Source: Betaproteobacteria bacterium
GTDB lineage: Bacteria > Pseudomonadota > Gammaproteobacteria > Burkholderiales > Burkholderiaceae_C
Length of the DNA stretch: 64,000 nt
Reading direction: 5' to 3'
Assembly (NCBI GenBank): GCA_016868355.1
Contig: VGHB01000009.1
Coordinates: 1-64,000 of the forward strand
The notes beneath the pieces are model-generated. The model had not been told where the DNA came from. It made no database searches and was given only the letters and a program-made list of their open reading frames with translations. Position numbers and translations under genes: made by a program. Position 1 is the first letter of the stretch. Each line of letters opens with the position of its first letter. This document shows, piece by piece, positions 17,908-26,077 of this stretch.

Positions 17908-19959
17908 TCACTTCAGAATCGTTTCACGCATGAACAGGATCGTGGCGTAGAACTGGAAGTCGGCGTTTTCCTTGCGGGCAAAGCCATGGCCCTCGTTTTC
18001 GGCACGCAAGTACCACACTGGCGTGCCGTTGGCGCGGGCTTTGGCCACGATCTGCTCGGCCTCAGTCCACGGCACGCGAGGGTCGTTCCTGCCCTGGACC
18101 ACGAACATGGGCTTGCGAATCTTGTGTGCATTGGTCAGCGGCGAGATGTTGTGCAGAAACTCGCGCATGGCCGGATCGCGTTCGTCGCCGTACTCCACAC
18201 GGCGCAGGTCGCGGCGATAGCTTTCGGTGGTCTCCAGGAAGGTGACAAAGTGCGAGATGCCCACCACATCGATGTTGCCGGCGATGCGGTCGGGGTAATG
18301 CGTAGCCACGGCCAGGCTCATATAGCCGCCATAGCTGCCGCCGGTGACCAGCACGCGCGAAGCGTCGAGGTCGGGCTGCTGCGCAATCCAATCCAGCAGG
18401 GAACCAATGTCCTTGACCGAGTCTTCGCGCAGGCGGCCGTTGTCCAGGGCCACGAAGGTCTTGCCATAGCCCGTGGAGCCGCGCACATTGGGCTGAATCA
18501 GGGTGATGCCCAACTCCTGCATGTAGTATTGGCTGCGCGCCAGGAAGCCCACCTTGGCCTGCGCTTCAGGCCCGCCGTGAATGTTGATGAGCACCGGGCG
18601 CTTGCCTGTGAACTTGGCCGGTGGGCGCGAAATCAGTCCGGAGACGGTGCGGCCGTCAAAGCTCTTCCAGCGGATGATCTGCTGCTCGCTGAAGGAAGCC
18701 ACGTCCAGGTCGGGATGCGAATGGGCCTTGGTCCATTGGGTGACCTTGCCGCTGGAAGCATCCAGGGTAAAGATTTGGCCAGGGCCTTTGGCGCTGTTTA
18801 CGCCAAACGCCGCCAAGGGCTGCTTCTTGTGAAAGCGCATCGAGCCAACGCTGCCCTCGGGCACGCCCTTGAAGGTACGTTCCGCCCAGTTCCGGGCCGG
18901 GTCAAAGAAGCGTGGCTCGTCTTTGCCATCCACATTCACCGAGGCGGCCAGCAACTTGCCGTCGTAGCTCATGCCCGCACCGGCCACATCCCAGGGGATG
19001 TGCCCCGTGATGCGCTGGAGTTGGCCGCTCTTGAAGTCAAGGGTGGCCAGCTCGCGGAACTCCCCAAAGCGGTCTGTGGCCACCAAGAGGCCTGAGCCAT
19101 CGGGCAGGAAACGCGTGGCTGCGTGAACGCCCCGGATATTGGATCCCGGCTCAGGCAGAACCTGCCGGCGCTGGCCGCTTTCCACGTCCATCAACCACAC
19201 CTGCGACTCATTGGCCGAGATGTAGCGGTTGATGGTCAGCGTCTTTTCGTCCTTGGACAGGGTGCCCGCGTTCCAACCCGTGCCAGGCAGCTCGGCCACG
19301 GTCTTCACGTTGCTGGGGTCCATCGGGTCCATGGTTCGCAGCACGGTGCTGATCGTGGTGCGGGTGCCACCTCGCGCGGTGCGGTCCAGCGGAACCGAGC
19401 TGAACAGGAAGCGCCCACTCTTGCCGAACCAGGTTTCAAAGGCGTGGCGCTCGTCTGGGTTGGTCAGCAAAGTGGACTGGCGAGCGGGAAGGTCCAAGCG
19501 GTAGAGCTGCGACACCTCGTTGCCGCCCGTGGACCGGGCGTAAATGAGAAAGCGCCCCTCCTTGGGCTCGTAATGCGCCGAGCTCACCGGCTCGGGCCCC
19601 TGAGTCAGGGCTTCGAGCGGCCCCATCGGCCGGGTCAGGCGAAACAGATGGTTGACACTCGATCCGGGCGCTCGATGGGCCACGATCATCTCGGCCTTGG
19701 TGGGGTGCCAGGTCACGAAACTGTGGCCCCGGAAGTCGGTGTATTTGTCCACCTGGGCAGCCAATGAAGTCGGAACCGGGGGGATGCCTTGCGCCAGCAG
19801 GTTCGAATTGGGGGCGATGACGCTGTCAGCAACTGGAGAACCGGAGCCGCCAGGCAATACCGCGCAAGCGGCCAGCAACACGGACAAGCACAAGGCCGCA
19901 AAAGCGCCACGGCGGCGGGCCAGAAAGTGAACAGCGGGAGCAGGGCAGACGGATTTCAT
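17908..19959 (-). CDS. S9-family prolyl-oligopeptidase-like lipoprotein
   Basis: A 683-residue protein with a lipoprotein signal (lipobox LLAAC, Cys about residue 32). An N-terminal beta-propeller region is followed by an alpha/beta hydrolase domain. The catalytic Ser is residue 542 in GGSYGGYMS; the Asp is in GRNDPRVPWTEAEQ and the His in ENEGHGFARKEN. The family comprises dipeptidyl or acylaminoacyl peptidases acting on short peptides, here probably anchored on the periplasmic side. A 53-codon ORF upstream ends in a 4-bp ATGA overlap with this start. dctP lies 186 bp downstream and is likely separately transcribed. Confidence 0.9.
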   Translation of the reverse strand: MKSVCPAPAVHFLARRRGAFAALCLSVLLAACAVLPGGSGSPVADSVIAPNSNLLAQGIPPVPTSLAAQVDKYTDFRGHSFVTWHPTKAEMIVAHRAPGSSVNHLFRLTRPMGPLEALTQGPEPVSSAHYEPKEGRFLIYARSTGGNEVSQLYRLDLPARQSTLLTNPDERHAFETWFGKSGRFLFSSVPLDRTARGGTRTTISTVLRTMDPMDPSNVKTVAELPGTGWNAGTLSKDEKTLTINRYISANESQVWLMDVESGQRRQVLPEPGSNIRGVHAATRFLPDGSGLLVATDRFGEFRELATLDFKSGQLQRITGHIPWDVAGAGMSYDGKLLAASVNVDGKDEPRFFDPARNWAERTFKGVPEGSVGSMRFHKKQPLAAFGVNSAKGPGQIFTLDASSGKVTQWTKAHSHPDLDVASFSEQQIIRWKSFDGRTVSGLISRPPAKFTGKRPVLINIHGGPEAQAKVGFLARSQYYMQELGITLIQPNVRGSTGYGKTFVALDNGRLREDSVKDIGSLLDWIAQQPDLDASRVLVTGGSYGGYMSLAVATHYPDRIAGNIDVVGISHFVTFLETTESYRRDLRRVEYGDERDPAMREFLHNISPLTNAHKIRKPMFVVQGRNDPRVPWTEAEQIVAKARANGTPVWYLRAENEGHGFARKENADFQFYATILFMRETILK

Positions 19960-20117
19960 CGTCGATCAGCTTCTCGGTCGATCAAAGAGCGCAAGCTTAC
20001 GTCAGCAGTCGCCCACCGCCGAACGGCCCTCAAGAACGCGTCTTTCTCCGCCGCCAGCAAGGCCAAGCTCACACACTTGCCGATGGTGCTGGCCAAACTC
20101 AGCAGCGAACCGATCAT
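19956..20117 (-). CDS. Small ORF coupled to S9 peptidase gene
   Basis: A 53-residue frame starting MIGSLLSLASTIGKCVSL and ending SLIDREADRR. It is supported by codon use that is GC-rich at third positions like the neighbours, and by its stop codon, which overlaps the peptidase ATG as ATGA (19956-19959), a classic sign of translational coupling. The N-terminal half is hydrophobic and the C-terminal half basic. I do not recognise a family, and no good ribosome site precedes the ATG. It may be a genuine small protein, a leader peptide, or the remnant of a longer gene. The adjoining 20118-20328 stretch holds nothing I can support. Confidence 0.4.
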   Translation of the reverse strand: MIGSLLSLASTIGKCVSLALLAAEKDAFLRAVRRWATADVSLRSLIDREADRR

Positions 20118-20328
20118 CCATACCCGAGGCGTGAGCCGCGCTGGGGGCGCTCACGCACGGAAGGGCTCGTGACGAGGTGATGCGCCTGCACGGCCATGCC
20201 AGGGCATCGATCATGGTCGCTGCAGCACTCGCGGCTAGACCAGCCCGCGGCACTTGACGGCGGTTACTTCTCAGATGCGATGACGATGGTCACCAACCAC
20301 GGGCCTGCGGGCGGGGCAGCAGGCAAGG

Positions 20329-20706
20329 CTAACGGTGGGAGGCCGGCAACAGCCGGTCGGCGGCGTCGGCTTCATCTGTCGAATCCAGTTCAATCGCCAC
20401 CTGGGTACAAACCGCCCGGCACAAGGTGGCCACACGTTCGCTCTGCAGTCGGTAGAAGATCTGGGTGCCATCTCGGCGCTTGGCCAGGATGCCGCTGCGG
20501 TAAAGCGTGCCCAAGTGCTGGGACATATTGGGCTGCGTGGTGTCGATCAAGCTCAGCAGTTGGGACACATTCTTTTCTTCTTGGCAAACCGCGCTGATGA
20601 TCTTCAAACGAACCGGCGTAGCCAAAATCGAAAACAGCTCGGCTGCAGACTCAAACACGCGATTCTGTTCAAAATCGGGGTCGTCGGTTTGCTGCACGAG
20701 GGCCAT
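20329..20706 (-). CDS. soxR: ArsR-family repressor of sox genes (SoxR/SqrR-type)
   Basis: A 125-residue winged-helix protein. The recognition helix is TTQPNMSQHLGTLYRSG (about 56-72) and the wing is RRDGTQIFYRL. Cys41 (in IISAVCQEEKN), with Cys96 and Cys100 (TLCRAVC), match the layout of persulfide-sensing ArsR proteins such as SqrR and BigR, where two cysteines form a polysulfide bridge that releases DNA. It lacks the arsenic-sensing CxC pair of ArsR itself. Standing divergent from soxEF and next to the Sox operon, it is the likely thiosulfate/sulfide-responsive repressor of this locus. A palindrome lies directly before its start, hinting at autoregulation. Confidence 0.85.
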   Translation of the reverse strand: MALVQQTDDPDFEQNRVFESAAELFSILATPVRLKIISAVCQEEKNVSQLLSLIDTTQPNMSQHLGTLYRSGILAKRRDGTQIFYRLQSERVATLCRAVCTQVAIELDSTDEADAADRLLPASHR

Positions 20707-20709
20707 CTC

Positions 20710-20720
20710 AATAGTCTATT
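20710..20720. promoter_or_regulatory. Palindrome at soxR start, possible operator
   Basis: AATAG-T-CTATT is a perfect 11-bp palindrome 4 to 14 bp before the soxR ATG, in otherwise GC-rich DNA. ArsR-family repressors often bind AT-rich dyads over their own promoters, so this could be an autoregulatory operator. It also overlaps the end of the small upstream frame. Confidence 0.4.
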
Positions 20721-20895
20721 ACATGGCGCTGCTGTCGCCGCCTGCCCTGCGCGCGTGGCGGGCCGGGCATTTGTGCTCAGCAGTCAGCTTTTCGCTCAGG
20801 CCCAGGTCGGCCCGCTTAAAGAGCAGACCGGTTTGAGCCAGGATAACCGGCGAGCCAAGCGCCGCGGCGTCGATGAGGGCGGGAAGGGTTTTCAC
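20719..20895 (-). CDS. Possible small ORF upstream of soxR
   Basis: A 58-residue frame from GTG 20895, beginning VKTLPALIDAAALGSPVILA and ending GGDSSAM, with codon use like the surrounding genes. It ends 12 bp before soxR on the same strand. There is no clear ribosome site, signal peptide or family match, although a hydrophobic patch lies near residues 10-25. It could be a leader ORF in the soxR transcript or an old gene remnant. The rest of the 348-bp soxR-soxE interval holds an AT-rich stretch (20921-20960) that probably contains the soxEF promoter. Confidence 0.3.
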   Translation of the reverse strand: MKTLPALIDAAALGSPVILAQTGLLFKRADLGLSEKLTAEHKCPARHARRAGGDSSAM

Positions 20896-21054
20896 GATGG
20901 TGTGAGCTCGTGGGCCCAAGTAAATTCATTTGCGCTGATGTTTGACGCTGTCAGGCCCCACTTGACAATAAAACCTCAAGGCTGGGTCTTGGAGGCCCAG
21001 AGGCTTGATCGGCGCGTCCCACCCTTAGCTCGTTTCAACCGAGGAGTTCCGCTC

Positions 21055-21372
21055 ATGCGATTCATCCGTTTCCTGGCGGTGGCCTTCCTGGCGCTGGCCT
21101 CCAACTGGGCGACTGCTCAGATCGATCTGAACTTGGCCCGCAACCTGGCCGCAACCTGTGCCAACTGCCACGGTACCACCGGCCAAGCAGTGGGCAAAGA
21201 CGTCAAGTCGCTGGCCGGTTTGCCCGCGGCCAACATCGCAAGCCTGATGGCCGCCTACAAGGCTGGTGCCATACCCAACACGACCATCATGCACCAGATC
21301 GCCAAGGGCTACACCGACGACCAGATCAAGCTGATCGCCGGTTACTTCGCTGACCAGAAGCCGGCCAAATAG
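21055..21372 (+). CDS. soxE: Class I cytochrome c, partner of SoxF
   Basis: A 105-residue secreted monohaem cytochrome. The ATG at 21055 follows a GAGGAG site; the upstream frame is open but not coding. The signal peptide ends near ATAQ, the haem site is CANCH (about residues 36-40), and the axial Met is probably in TTIMHQIAKGYTDDQ. It belongs to the small c4/c5-like group found with flavocytochrome c sulfide dehydrogenases, where it takes electrons from the flavoprotein. Its stop codon lies 14 bp before the soxF ATG. The name soxE follows usage in Sox loci; fccA would be an alternative label. Confidence 0.85.
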   Translation: MRFIRFLAVAFLALASNWATAQIDLNLARNLAATCANCHGTTGQAVGKDVKSLAGLPAANIASLMAAYKAGAIPNTTIMHQIAKGYTDDQIKLIAGYFADQKPAK

Positions 21373-21386
21373 TGAAGGAGCACGAC

Positions 21387-22670
21387 ATGATGAAGCACAC
21401 CCTCTCCCGCCGCCGCCTCTTAGGCGCCGGCTCTGCATTGGTCGGCATGTCGCTGGCCGGATGCGCCAGTACCGCCTCTGGCCCCTCCATCGGGCGCGTG
21501 GTGGTCATAGGTGGCGGCTTCGGTGGCAGCACCGCGGCGCACTACATCAAGTTGTGGGGCGGTAATGTCGACGTCACCCTGGTGGAGCGCAACGCCAGCT
21601 TCGTTTCCTGCCCCATGTCCAACCTTGTGTTGGGCGGCTACAAGCAGATGGGTGAAATCACCAAGGGCTATCAGGGTCTGAAAGCCTTGGGCGTAAAAGT
21701 GGTGCAAGGTGAAGTCACCGCCATCGACGCCGCAGGCAAGAAGGTGCGCCTAGCCGATGGCACCCAACTGGCTTATGACCGCTTGGTGGTGTCCCCGGGT
21801 GTGGACTTCATGAACGAGGCGGTGGCCGGTCTGGCCACGCCGGCTGCACAGGGGAAATTCTTGCACAGCTGGAAGGCTGGCCCGCAGACCGTGGCCCTGC
21901 GCAATCAGCTCACCGATATGCGCGATGGCGGCGTGGTAGCAATCTCCATTCCCAAGGCGCCTTACCGCTGCCCGCCGGGCCCCTACGAGCGCGCCTGCAT
22001 GGTGGCGGCCTACCTCAAAGAACACAAACCCAAGAGCAAGGTGCTGGTGCTGGACGGCAACCCCGAGATCGTCTCGAAGAAGGGCCTGTTTGAGAAGGCG
22101 TTTAAGGACCGCTACAGCGGCATTTTGGAGTACCGCGGCAACGCCGAACTCAAGGAAGTGGACGCCCGCAACAGCGTGGCCAAACTCGAGTTTGAAGACG
22201 TCAAGGCCGATGTGATCAACGTGATTCCGCCGCAACGCGCCGGTGACCTGGCGCGCAGTGCAGGCCTGATCAACGCCAACAACCGCTGGGTGAATGTGAA
22301 CTGGCAGACGATGGAGTCCACGGCAGCCGCCGGCATTCATGTGCTGGGCGACGCCACCATGAGCGCACCGGCCATGCCCAAGTCCGGTCACATGGCCAAC
22401 CAACATGCCAAAGTGGCCGCTGCGGCCATCATCAACCAACTGCAGGGATTGCCGGTCAACGCCACCCCTGTGGTGATGAACACCTGCTACAGCTTCGTGT
22501 CGCAGACCGAGGTGGTGCATGTGGCGTCGGTGCACCAGTACAACGCCGAGCAGAAGACCTTCCTAGCGGTGCCGGGTTCCGGTGGTGTCTCAGCAGTGGC
22601 CAACGTACTTGAAGGTCGCTATGCGCTGAGTTGGGCTGACAATATTTGGGCAGACATGCTCCGCGCCTGA
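21387..22670 (+). CDS. soxF: Flavocytochrome c sulfide dehydrogenase flavoprotein
   Basis: A 427-residue FAD-dependent disulfide-reductase-fold protein. ATG 21387 is chosen for the AAGGAG site at 21375-21380. The N-terminus is a Tat signal (SRRRLLGAGSALVGMSLAGC) with a lipobox-like LAGC. The dinucleotide motif is VVVIGGGFGGSTAA. Three cysteines fit the FCSD scheme: Cys75 (SCPMSN, covalent FAD site), and Cys195 (YRCPPG) with Cys367 (NTCYSF) as the redox disulfide. Spacings of 120 and 172 are close to those in the Allochromatium enzyme. It oxidises sulfide in the periplasm and passes electrons to SoxE. A strong hairpin follows the stop. Confidence 0.92.
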   Translation: MMKHTLSRRRLLGAGSALVGMSLAGCASTASGPSIGRVVVIGGGFGGSTAAHYIKLWGGNVDVTLVERNASFVSCPMSNLVLGGYKQMGEITKGYQGLKALGVKVVQGEVTAIDAAGKKVRLADGTQLAYDRLVVSPGVDFMNEAVAGLATPAAQGKFLHSWKAGPQTVALRNQLTDMRDGGVVAISIPKAPYRCPPGPYERACMVAAYLKEHKPKSKVLVLDGNPEIVSKKGLFEKAFKDRYSGILEYRGNAELKEVDARNSVAKLEFEDVKADVINVIPPQRAGDLARSAGLINANNRWVNVNWQTMESTAAAGIHVLGDATMSAPAMPKSGHMANQHAKVAAAAIINQLQGLPVNATPVVMNTCYSFVSQTEVVHVASVHQYNAEQKTFLAVPGSGGVSAVANVLEGRYALSWADNIWADMLRA

Positions 22671-22691
22671 TATCGGCGACCGCTGAAACCG

Positions 22692-22713
22692 ACGGGCACC
22701 CACGGGTGCCCGT
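22692..22713. terminator. Bidirectional hairpin between soxF and soxB
   Basis: ACGGGCACC and GGTGCCCGT pair perfectly (9 bp) around a short CACG loop in the 45-bp space between the convergent soxF and soxB stops. Only a weak T-rich tail follows (ATTC). Position and stem strength make a shared terminator likely. Confidence 0.7.
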
Positions 22714-22715
22714 AT

Positions 22716-24479
22716 TCATGCAATGCCCGGATTGCCCTGCATGCCCACCAGCTTGGGCGTGTTGATCTTTCGAGGCTTGACCCGACCGCCCTGGGATTTG
22801 AGCCACTGCTCCACCACGTCCCACACCGGCTTGTTGCCCGCGCGCGCGGCCTCCTCGGCCACCGGTGCCCAGCCGGCCACCTTGTAGGTCTTGGCGGCCT
22901 CGATGGGCTTGTCGCCCAGGCGCATGTCGCTGATGCGGCCGCCCATCTTCTGGCCCGGGGTGCAGGTGTAGGCAAGACCCCCCACGCGCACCATGTCACC
23001 GCCCTGCTGGTAGTAGGGGTCGGGGTTGAAGAGGTTGTCGGCCACGTCCTCAAGCACGGTCTTGATCATCTCGCCGCTCATCGTGGTGACGGTGGCGTAG
23101 GGGTAGGTGATAGCCAACTGGTCCATCATCAGCTCGCGGGTGATGACGTCGCCGGGCAACAAAGAGGTTCCCCAGCGGAAGCCCGGGGAGAAGGCAAGAT
23201 CGGCGCCCTGAACCTCGACGAGCGCGTCGCAGATCAGCTGGTCCCAGCTGCCGTTGAAGTTGCCTCGGCGATAGAGCAGGCCTTCCGTCACCGCCAGCTT
23301 TTCGCTGAGCTTGGCCTCGTAGGGCGCGCGGATCTTGGTAATCAGCGCGTCCATGGCCGGATCGGCCTTGAGCTGGTTGGCAAACACGGGCAGCAAGCGG
23401 TAGCGGAAGTCGGTGACCTTGCCGCCCTTAACCTCGAAGTCCATCACGCCCAGGAACTTGCCGTTGCTGCCGGCGTTCGTTACCAGCGTGGTACCACCCG
23501 GGTTCTTCACCGGAATGGCCACCGGCACTCCGTCATGCGTGTGACCTCCCATGACAGCGTCGATGCCCCGTACACGGCTGGCCATCTTGAGGTCCACGTC
23601 CATGCCGTTGTGCGACAGCACGACCACCACCTGCGCGCCCTTGGCGCGGGCCTCATCCACCACCTTTTGCATATTGGCATCTTGGATGCCAAAGCTCCAG
23701 TCGGCCACCATGTAACGCGGATTGGCGATCGGGGTGTAGGGAAACGCCTGACCCACGATGGCCACCGGCACGCCGTTGATTGGGCGGATCACATAGGGTT
23801 TGAAGACTGGATCGTCGAAGTCGGCGGTGCGCACGTTCTGCGCCAAGAAATCCACCTTCTGAGCACCACCCGGGGTGCCTGGGGCCGACTCGCCATTGAA
23901 GTCCTTTTCAACAATCTCCTGCACCCGCCTCATGCCGTAAGTGAATTCCCAGTGTCCCGTCATCACATCGACAGTGAGCAGCTTGCAGGCGTCCACCATG
24001 TCCTGCGCGTTGGTCCACAAGGACGTGGCCGAGCCCTGCCAGGTGTCGCCACCATCGAGCAGCAGCGCACCGGGACGGCTGGCCTTGAGTTGCTTGACCA
24101 GCGTAGCCATATGCGCGAAACCACCCACCTTGCCGTAGCGGCGCGCGGCGGTTTCAAAGTCCAGGTAGGTGTAGGCATGGGCCGGCGGAGTACCGGGCTT
24201 GAGCCCGACTGCTTTGAGCAAGTGCTCACCAACCAAGTGAGGCCACTTCCCCCGCATCGAGCCCAAACCCATATTGACGCTGGGCTCGCGGAAATAGATG
24301 GGCTTGAGCTGCGCGTGGCAATCCGTCATGTGCAGCAGGCTGACGTTGCCGAAGGGTGCGATGTCATAGAGCTCGGACTGCGCCGTCTGGGCATCCGCCT
24401 GTGCATGCCGGCCCAGCGCCATGCCCGCTGCGCCAGCCGCTGCGAGCACCTGCAGGAACTCGCGCTTGCCCAAGTTCAT
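22716..24479 (-). CDS. soxB: Thiosulfohydrolase SoxB
   Basis: A 587-residue di-manganese hydrolase of the 5'-nucleotidase superfamily. ATG 24479 overlaps the soxX stop as ATGA and gives a Tat signal (KREFLQVLAAAGAAG). Metal and catalytic motifs are HMTDCHAQLKP, DGGDTWQGSA, GHWEFTYG, LSHNGMDVD and GGHTHD. SoxB releases sulfate from the cysteine-S-thiosulfonate or S-sulfonate carried on SoxY in the periplasm. It is the last gene of soxCDYZAXB and converges on soxF. The upstream extension of the frame runs inside soxX and is not used. Confidence 0.96.
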   Translation of the reverse strand: MNLGKREFLQVLAAAGAAGMALGRHAQADAQTAQSELYDIAPFGNVSLLHMTDCHAQLKPIYFREPSVNMGLGSMRGKWPHLVGEHLLKAVGLKPGTPPAHAYTYLDFETAARRYGKVGGFAHMATLVKQLKASRPGALLLDGGDTWQGSATSLWTNAQDMVDACKLLTVDVMTGHWEFTYGMRRVQEIVEKDFNGESAPGTPGGAQKVDFLAQNVRTADFDDPVFKPYVIRPINGVPVAIVGQAFPYTPIANPRYMVADWSFGIQDANMQKVVDEARAKGAQVVVVLSHNGMDVDLKMASRVRGIDAVMGGHTHDGVPVAIPVKNPGGTTLVTNAGSNGKFLGVMDFEVKGGKVTDFRYRLLPVFANQLKADPAMDALITKIRAPYEAKLSEKLAVTEGLLYRRGNFNGSWDQLICDALVEVQGADLAFSPGFRWGTSLLPGDVITRELMMDQLAITYPYATVTTMSGEMIKTVLEDVADNLFNPDPYYQQGGDMVRVGGLAYTCTPGQKMGGRISDMRLGDKPIEAAKTYKVAGWAPVAEEAARAGNKPVWDVVEQWLKSQGGRVKPRKINTPKLVGMQGNPGIA

Positions 24480-25180
24480 GGGGCGTTTACCGGCGACTTG
24501 GGGTCCAGCAACAGGGCCATGACATGGCGAATTTGGTCTTCGTTGAGCAGCTTGGCGTGGCCAAAGCGCGGCATGCCGGAACAAGCCATGTAGGCGTTGC
24601 TGTTCCAGATCTTGGCCCAGGTGTACTTCAAGATAGGCTCGGCGGCTGGGCTGCTGGGGTCGGTCACGCCGCGCAGCTTTCCGTACTGGTAGAGGCTAGG
24701 GCCTAGTGAGCCGTAGCTGAGTTCGGTCTTGCTGATCTGGTGGCAGTTGTAGCACTGGCCTCCATTGCCTTTGGGGTCAGCGCTGGCGTCGGTCCAGGTC
24801 ATGCCGCGGCCGTTTTGCGCCAAACGCTCGCCCTGCCTCCAATCGCCCAGAAACCGGCCACCTTCTGGCCACTTCACCGTGGCCATGGACTCCTGCATGA
24901 TTTTCTGCATCGTCGGCGGTTCAGGCATCTTGTCGGAGGAGCAAGCCGATTGGGCCAGATCCTGCTGGATACGGTCGACCTTGGCAATCCCTTCGTCGCG
25001 AAACGCAGCCTTGATCATTACAGCGGCCTGCGCATCGAGTTCCCGGGCAGAGGGCAGGGTTGCGCACCCCACCGCGGTCATGGCGGCAGCGGCGGTGGCG
25101 GCCAGCAAGGCAACCATTCGCAGGCGGCGCAAGGAGCCATGTTCACGGCGGGCTGGGGTGTTGGTCGTGTGGTACTTCAT
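24476..25180 (-). CDS. soxX: Sox cytochrome SoxX
   Basis: A 234-residue monohaem cytochrome c. ATG 25180 has an AGGAG site 8 bp upstream. The N-terminal hydrophobic segment ends in MTAVGC, which is lipobox-like, so a lipid anchor is possible. A region of about 110 residues with no motif comes before the haem site CYNCH. After it come the SoxX signatures SYGSLGPSLYQYGKLRG, KIWNSNAYMACSGMPRFGH (with the axial Met) and VMALLLDPKSPVN. With SoxA it forms the SoxAX enzyme that joins thiosulfate to the SoxY cysteine. The stop overlaps the soxB ATG by 4 bp. Confidence 0.93.
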   Translation of the reverse strand: MKYHTTNTPARREHGSLRRLRMVALLAATAAAAMTAVGCATLPSARELDAQAAVMIKAAFRDEGIAKVDRIQQDLAQSACSSDKMPEPPTMQKIMQESMATVKWPEGGRFLGDWRQGERLAQNGRGMTWTDASADPKGNGGQCYNCHQISKTELSYGSLGPSLYQYGKLRGVTDPSSPAAEPILKYTWAKIWNSNAYMACSGMPRFGHAKLLNEDQIRHVMALLLDPKSPVNAP

Positions 25181-25203
25181 TTGGCGGACTCCTGCAGTGG
25201 GCT

Positions 25204-26007
25204 TCAGCGCTTGATAGCGGGGGCGATGGACTCTGCGCCTTTGGCGTTTACACCCATATACACACCCAGCGCCACAGTGAGGTCGGAAGCGAAACCGGGA
25301 TAGGGAAAGCGCTGCTGGCGATAGCAGTCGTTCAGGCGGAACTGCATGCTCCACATCGCGCCCTGGCTGACACGATAAGCCGGCCACGCTGCGAAGCCGA
25401 TGCCGTCGCCAGGGTTCTTGGTGAGGTTGGGCAACTCCTGCAGGCGGACGCGCTTGCCGTCGACTGAGTGGCAAGAAGCGCACGAAAAGTCCATCGGGCC
25501 GCCCCGAAAGAAGAAGGCGCGTTTGCCCAGCTCGTAGAAGCGCTGTTCCTCGGGGTGCTTCTGCGGCAGGTTGAACCGCTGGCCGCGCGACTCAGCGGCG
25601 ACCCAGGTGGCCAAAGCAGTGACGTTGGCCATTTCACCGCGGCCAAACGGGGTGTTGCTGATCTCCTCGGCATTGAAGCCCTGCAAGGCGGCCATGCAGC
25701 TGACCAAGCGAGACTCAACATCCTGGACCTTGCCGGTGTCGGCGAAATAGCGAGGCAACTGAACCCATGCCCCTTTGACCACGCCTGGGCCCAGGCCCAG
25801 ATCACACTTTTCAAGCGTGGCTTTCTTGGGGCCGCGGGCCCGTTTCCACAGGTCTTCGCCCTTGGCCTCGAAGAGGTCGGCTGGGTTGCCATCCTCGAGC
25901 ATCTTTCGGTACTCGGCGATGCCGTCAGAGGTGGACTTGGGCTGGGCGGCGGCTATCAGAGGGCCTGCACAAAGGGCGACCATTAGGGCCTTGGTTTTGG
26001 GCTTCAT
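25204..26007 (-). CDS. soxA: L-cysteine S-thiosulfotransferase subunit SoxA (monohaem)
   Basis: A 267-residue secreted protein; ATG 26007 follows AGGAG and gives a signal peptide ending near IAAAQ. One CxxCH site is present (CASCH, in DFSCASCHSVDGKRV), and the active-site cysteine is in RLNDCYRQQRFPYPG. Where dihaem SoxA proteins carry a first haem, this one has only isolated cysteines (EKCDLG and VSCMAAL), so it is the single-haem type. SoxAX couples thiosulfate to SoxYZ with electron transfer through its haems. The gene is 23 bp before soxX and 70 bp after soxZ. Confidence 0.93.
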   Translation of the reverse strand: MKPKTKALMVALCAGPLIAAAQPKSTSDGIAEYRKMLEDGNPADLFEAKGEDLWKRARGPKKATLEKCDLGLGPGVVKGAWVQLPRYFADTGKVQDVESRLVSCMAALQGFNAEEISNTPFGRGEMANVTALATWVAAESRGQRFNLPQKHPEEQRFYELGKRAFFFRGGPMDFSCASCHSVDGKRVRLQELPNLTKNPGDGIGFAAWPAYRVSQGAMWSMQFRLNDCYRQQRFPYPGFASDLTVALGVYMGVNAKGAESIAPAIKR

Positions 26008-26077
26008 CGCTTTCTCCTGGTGTCGTTTTCGGTCAGTGCGCCAGGCCTGTAGCATGACTTTGACCGCGGGGCGGCGC

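Noticed and set aside
17758-19095. A 445-codon plus-strand frame opposite the S9 peptidase
   Set aside because: It is antisense to a well-supported peptidase with intact catalytic motifs; long shadow frames are common at this GC content.
20118-20328. Minus-strand frame of 83 codons between the small ORF and soxR (20002-20253)
   Set aside because: It competes with the coupled 53-codon frame, is rich in Ala and Arg with no motif, and lacks a start signal.
20941-20969. TTGACG with a downstream hexamer as the soxEF promoter
   Set aside because: TTGACG is present, but the hexamer at 17-bp spacing (ACAATA) fits the -10 consensus poorly, so no promoter is called.
20335-21372. A 345-codon frame ending in the SoxE cytochrome
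   Set aside because: The first 240 codons lie antisense to soxR and in its upstream region and look noncoding. The signal peptide and GAGGAG site put the start at 21055.
24476-25483. N-terminal extension of SoxX by about 100 residues
   Set aside because: The extension overlaps soxA in another frame. The AGGAG site and signal peptide mark ATG 25180.
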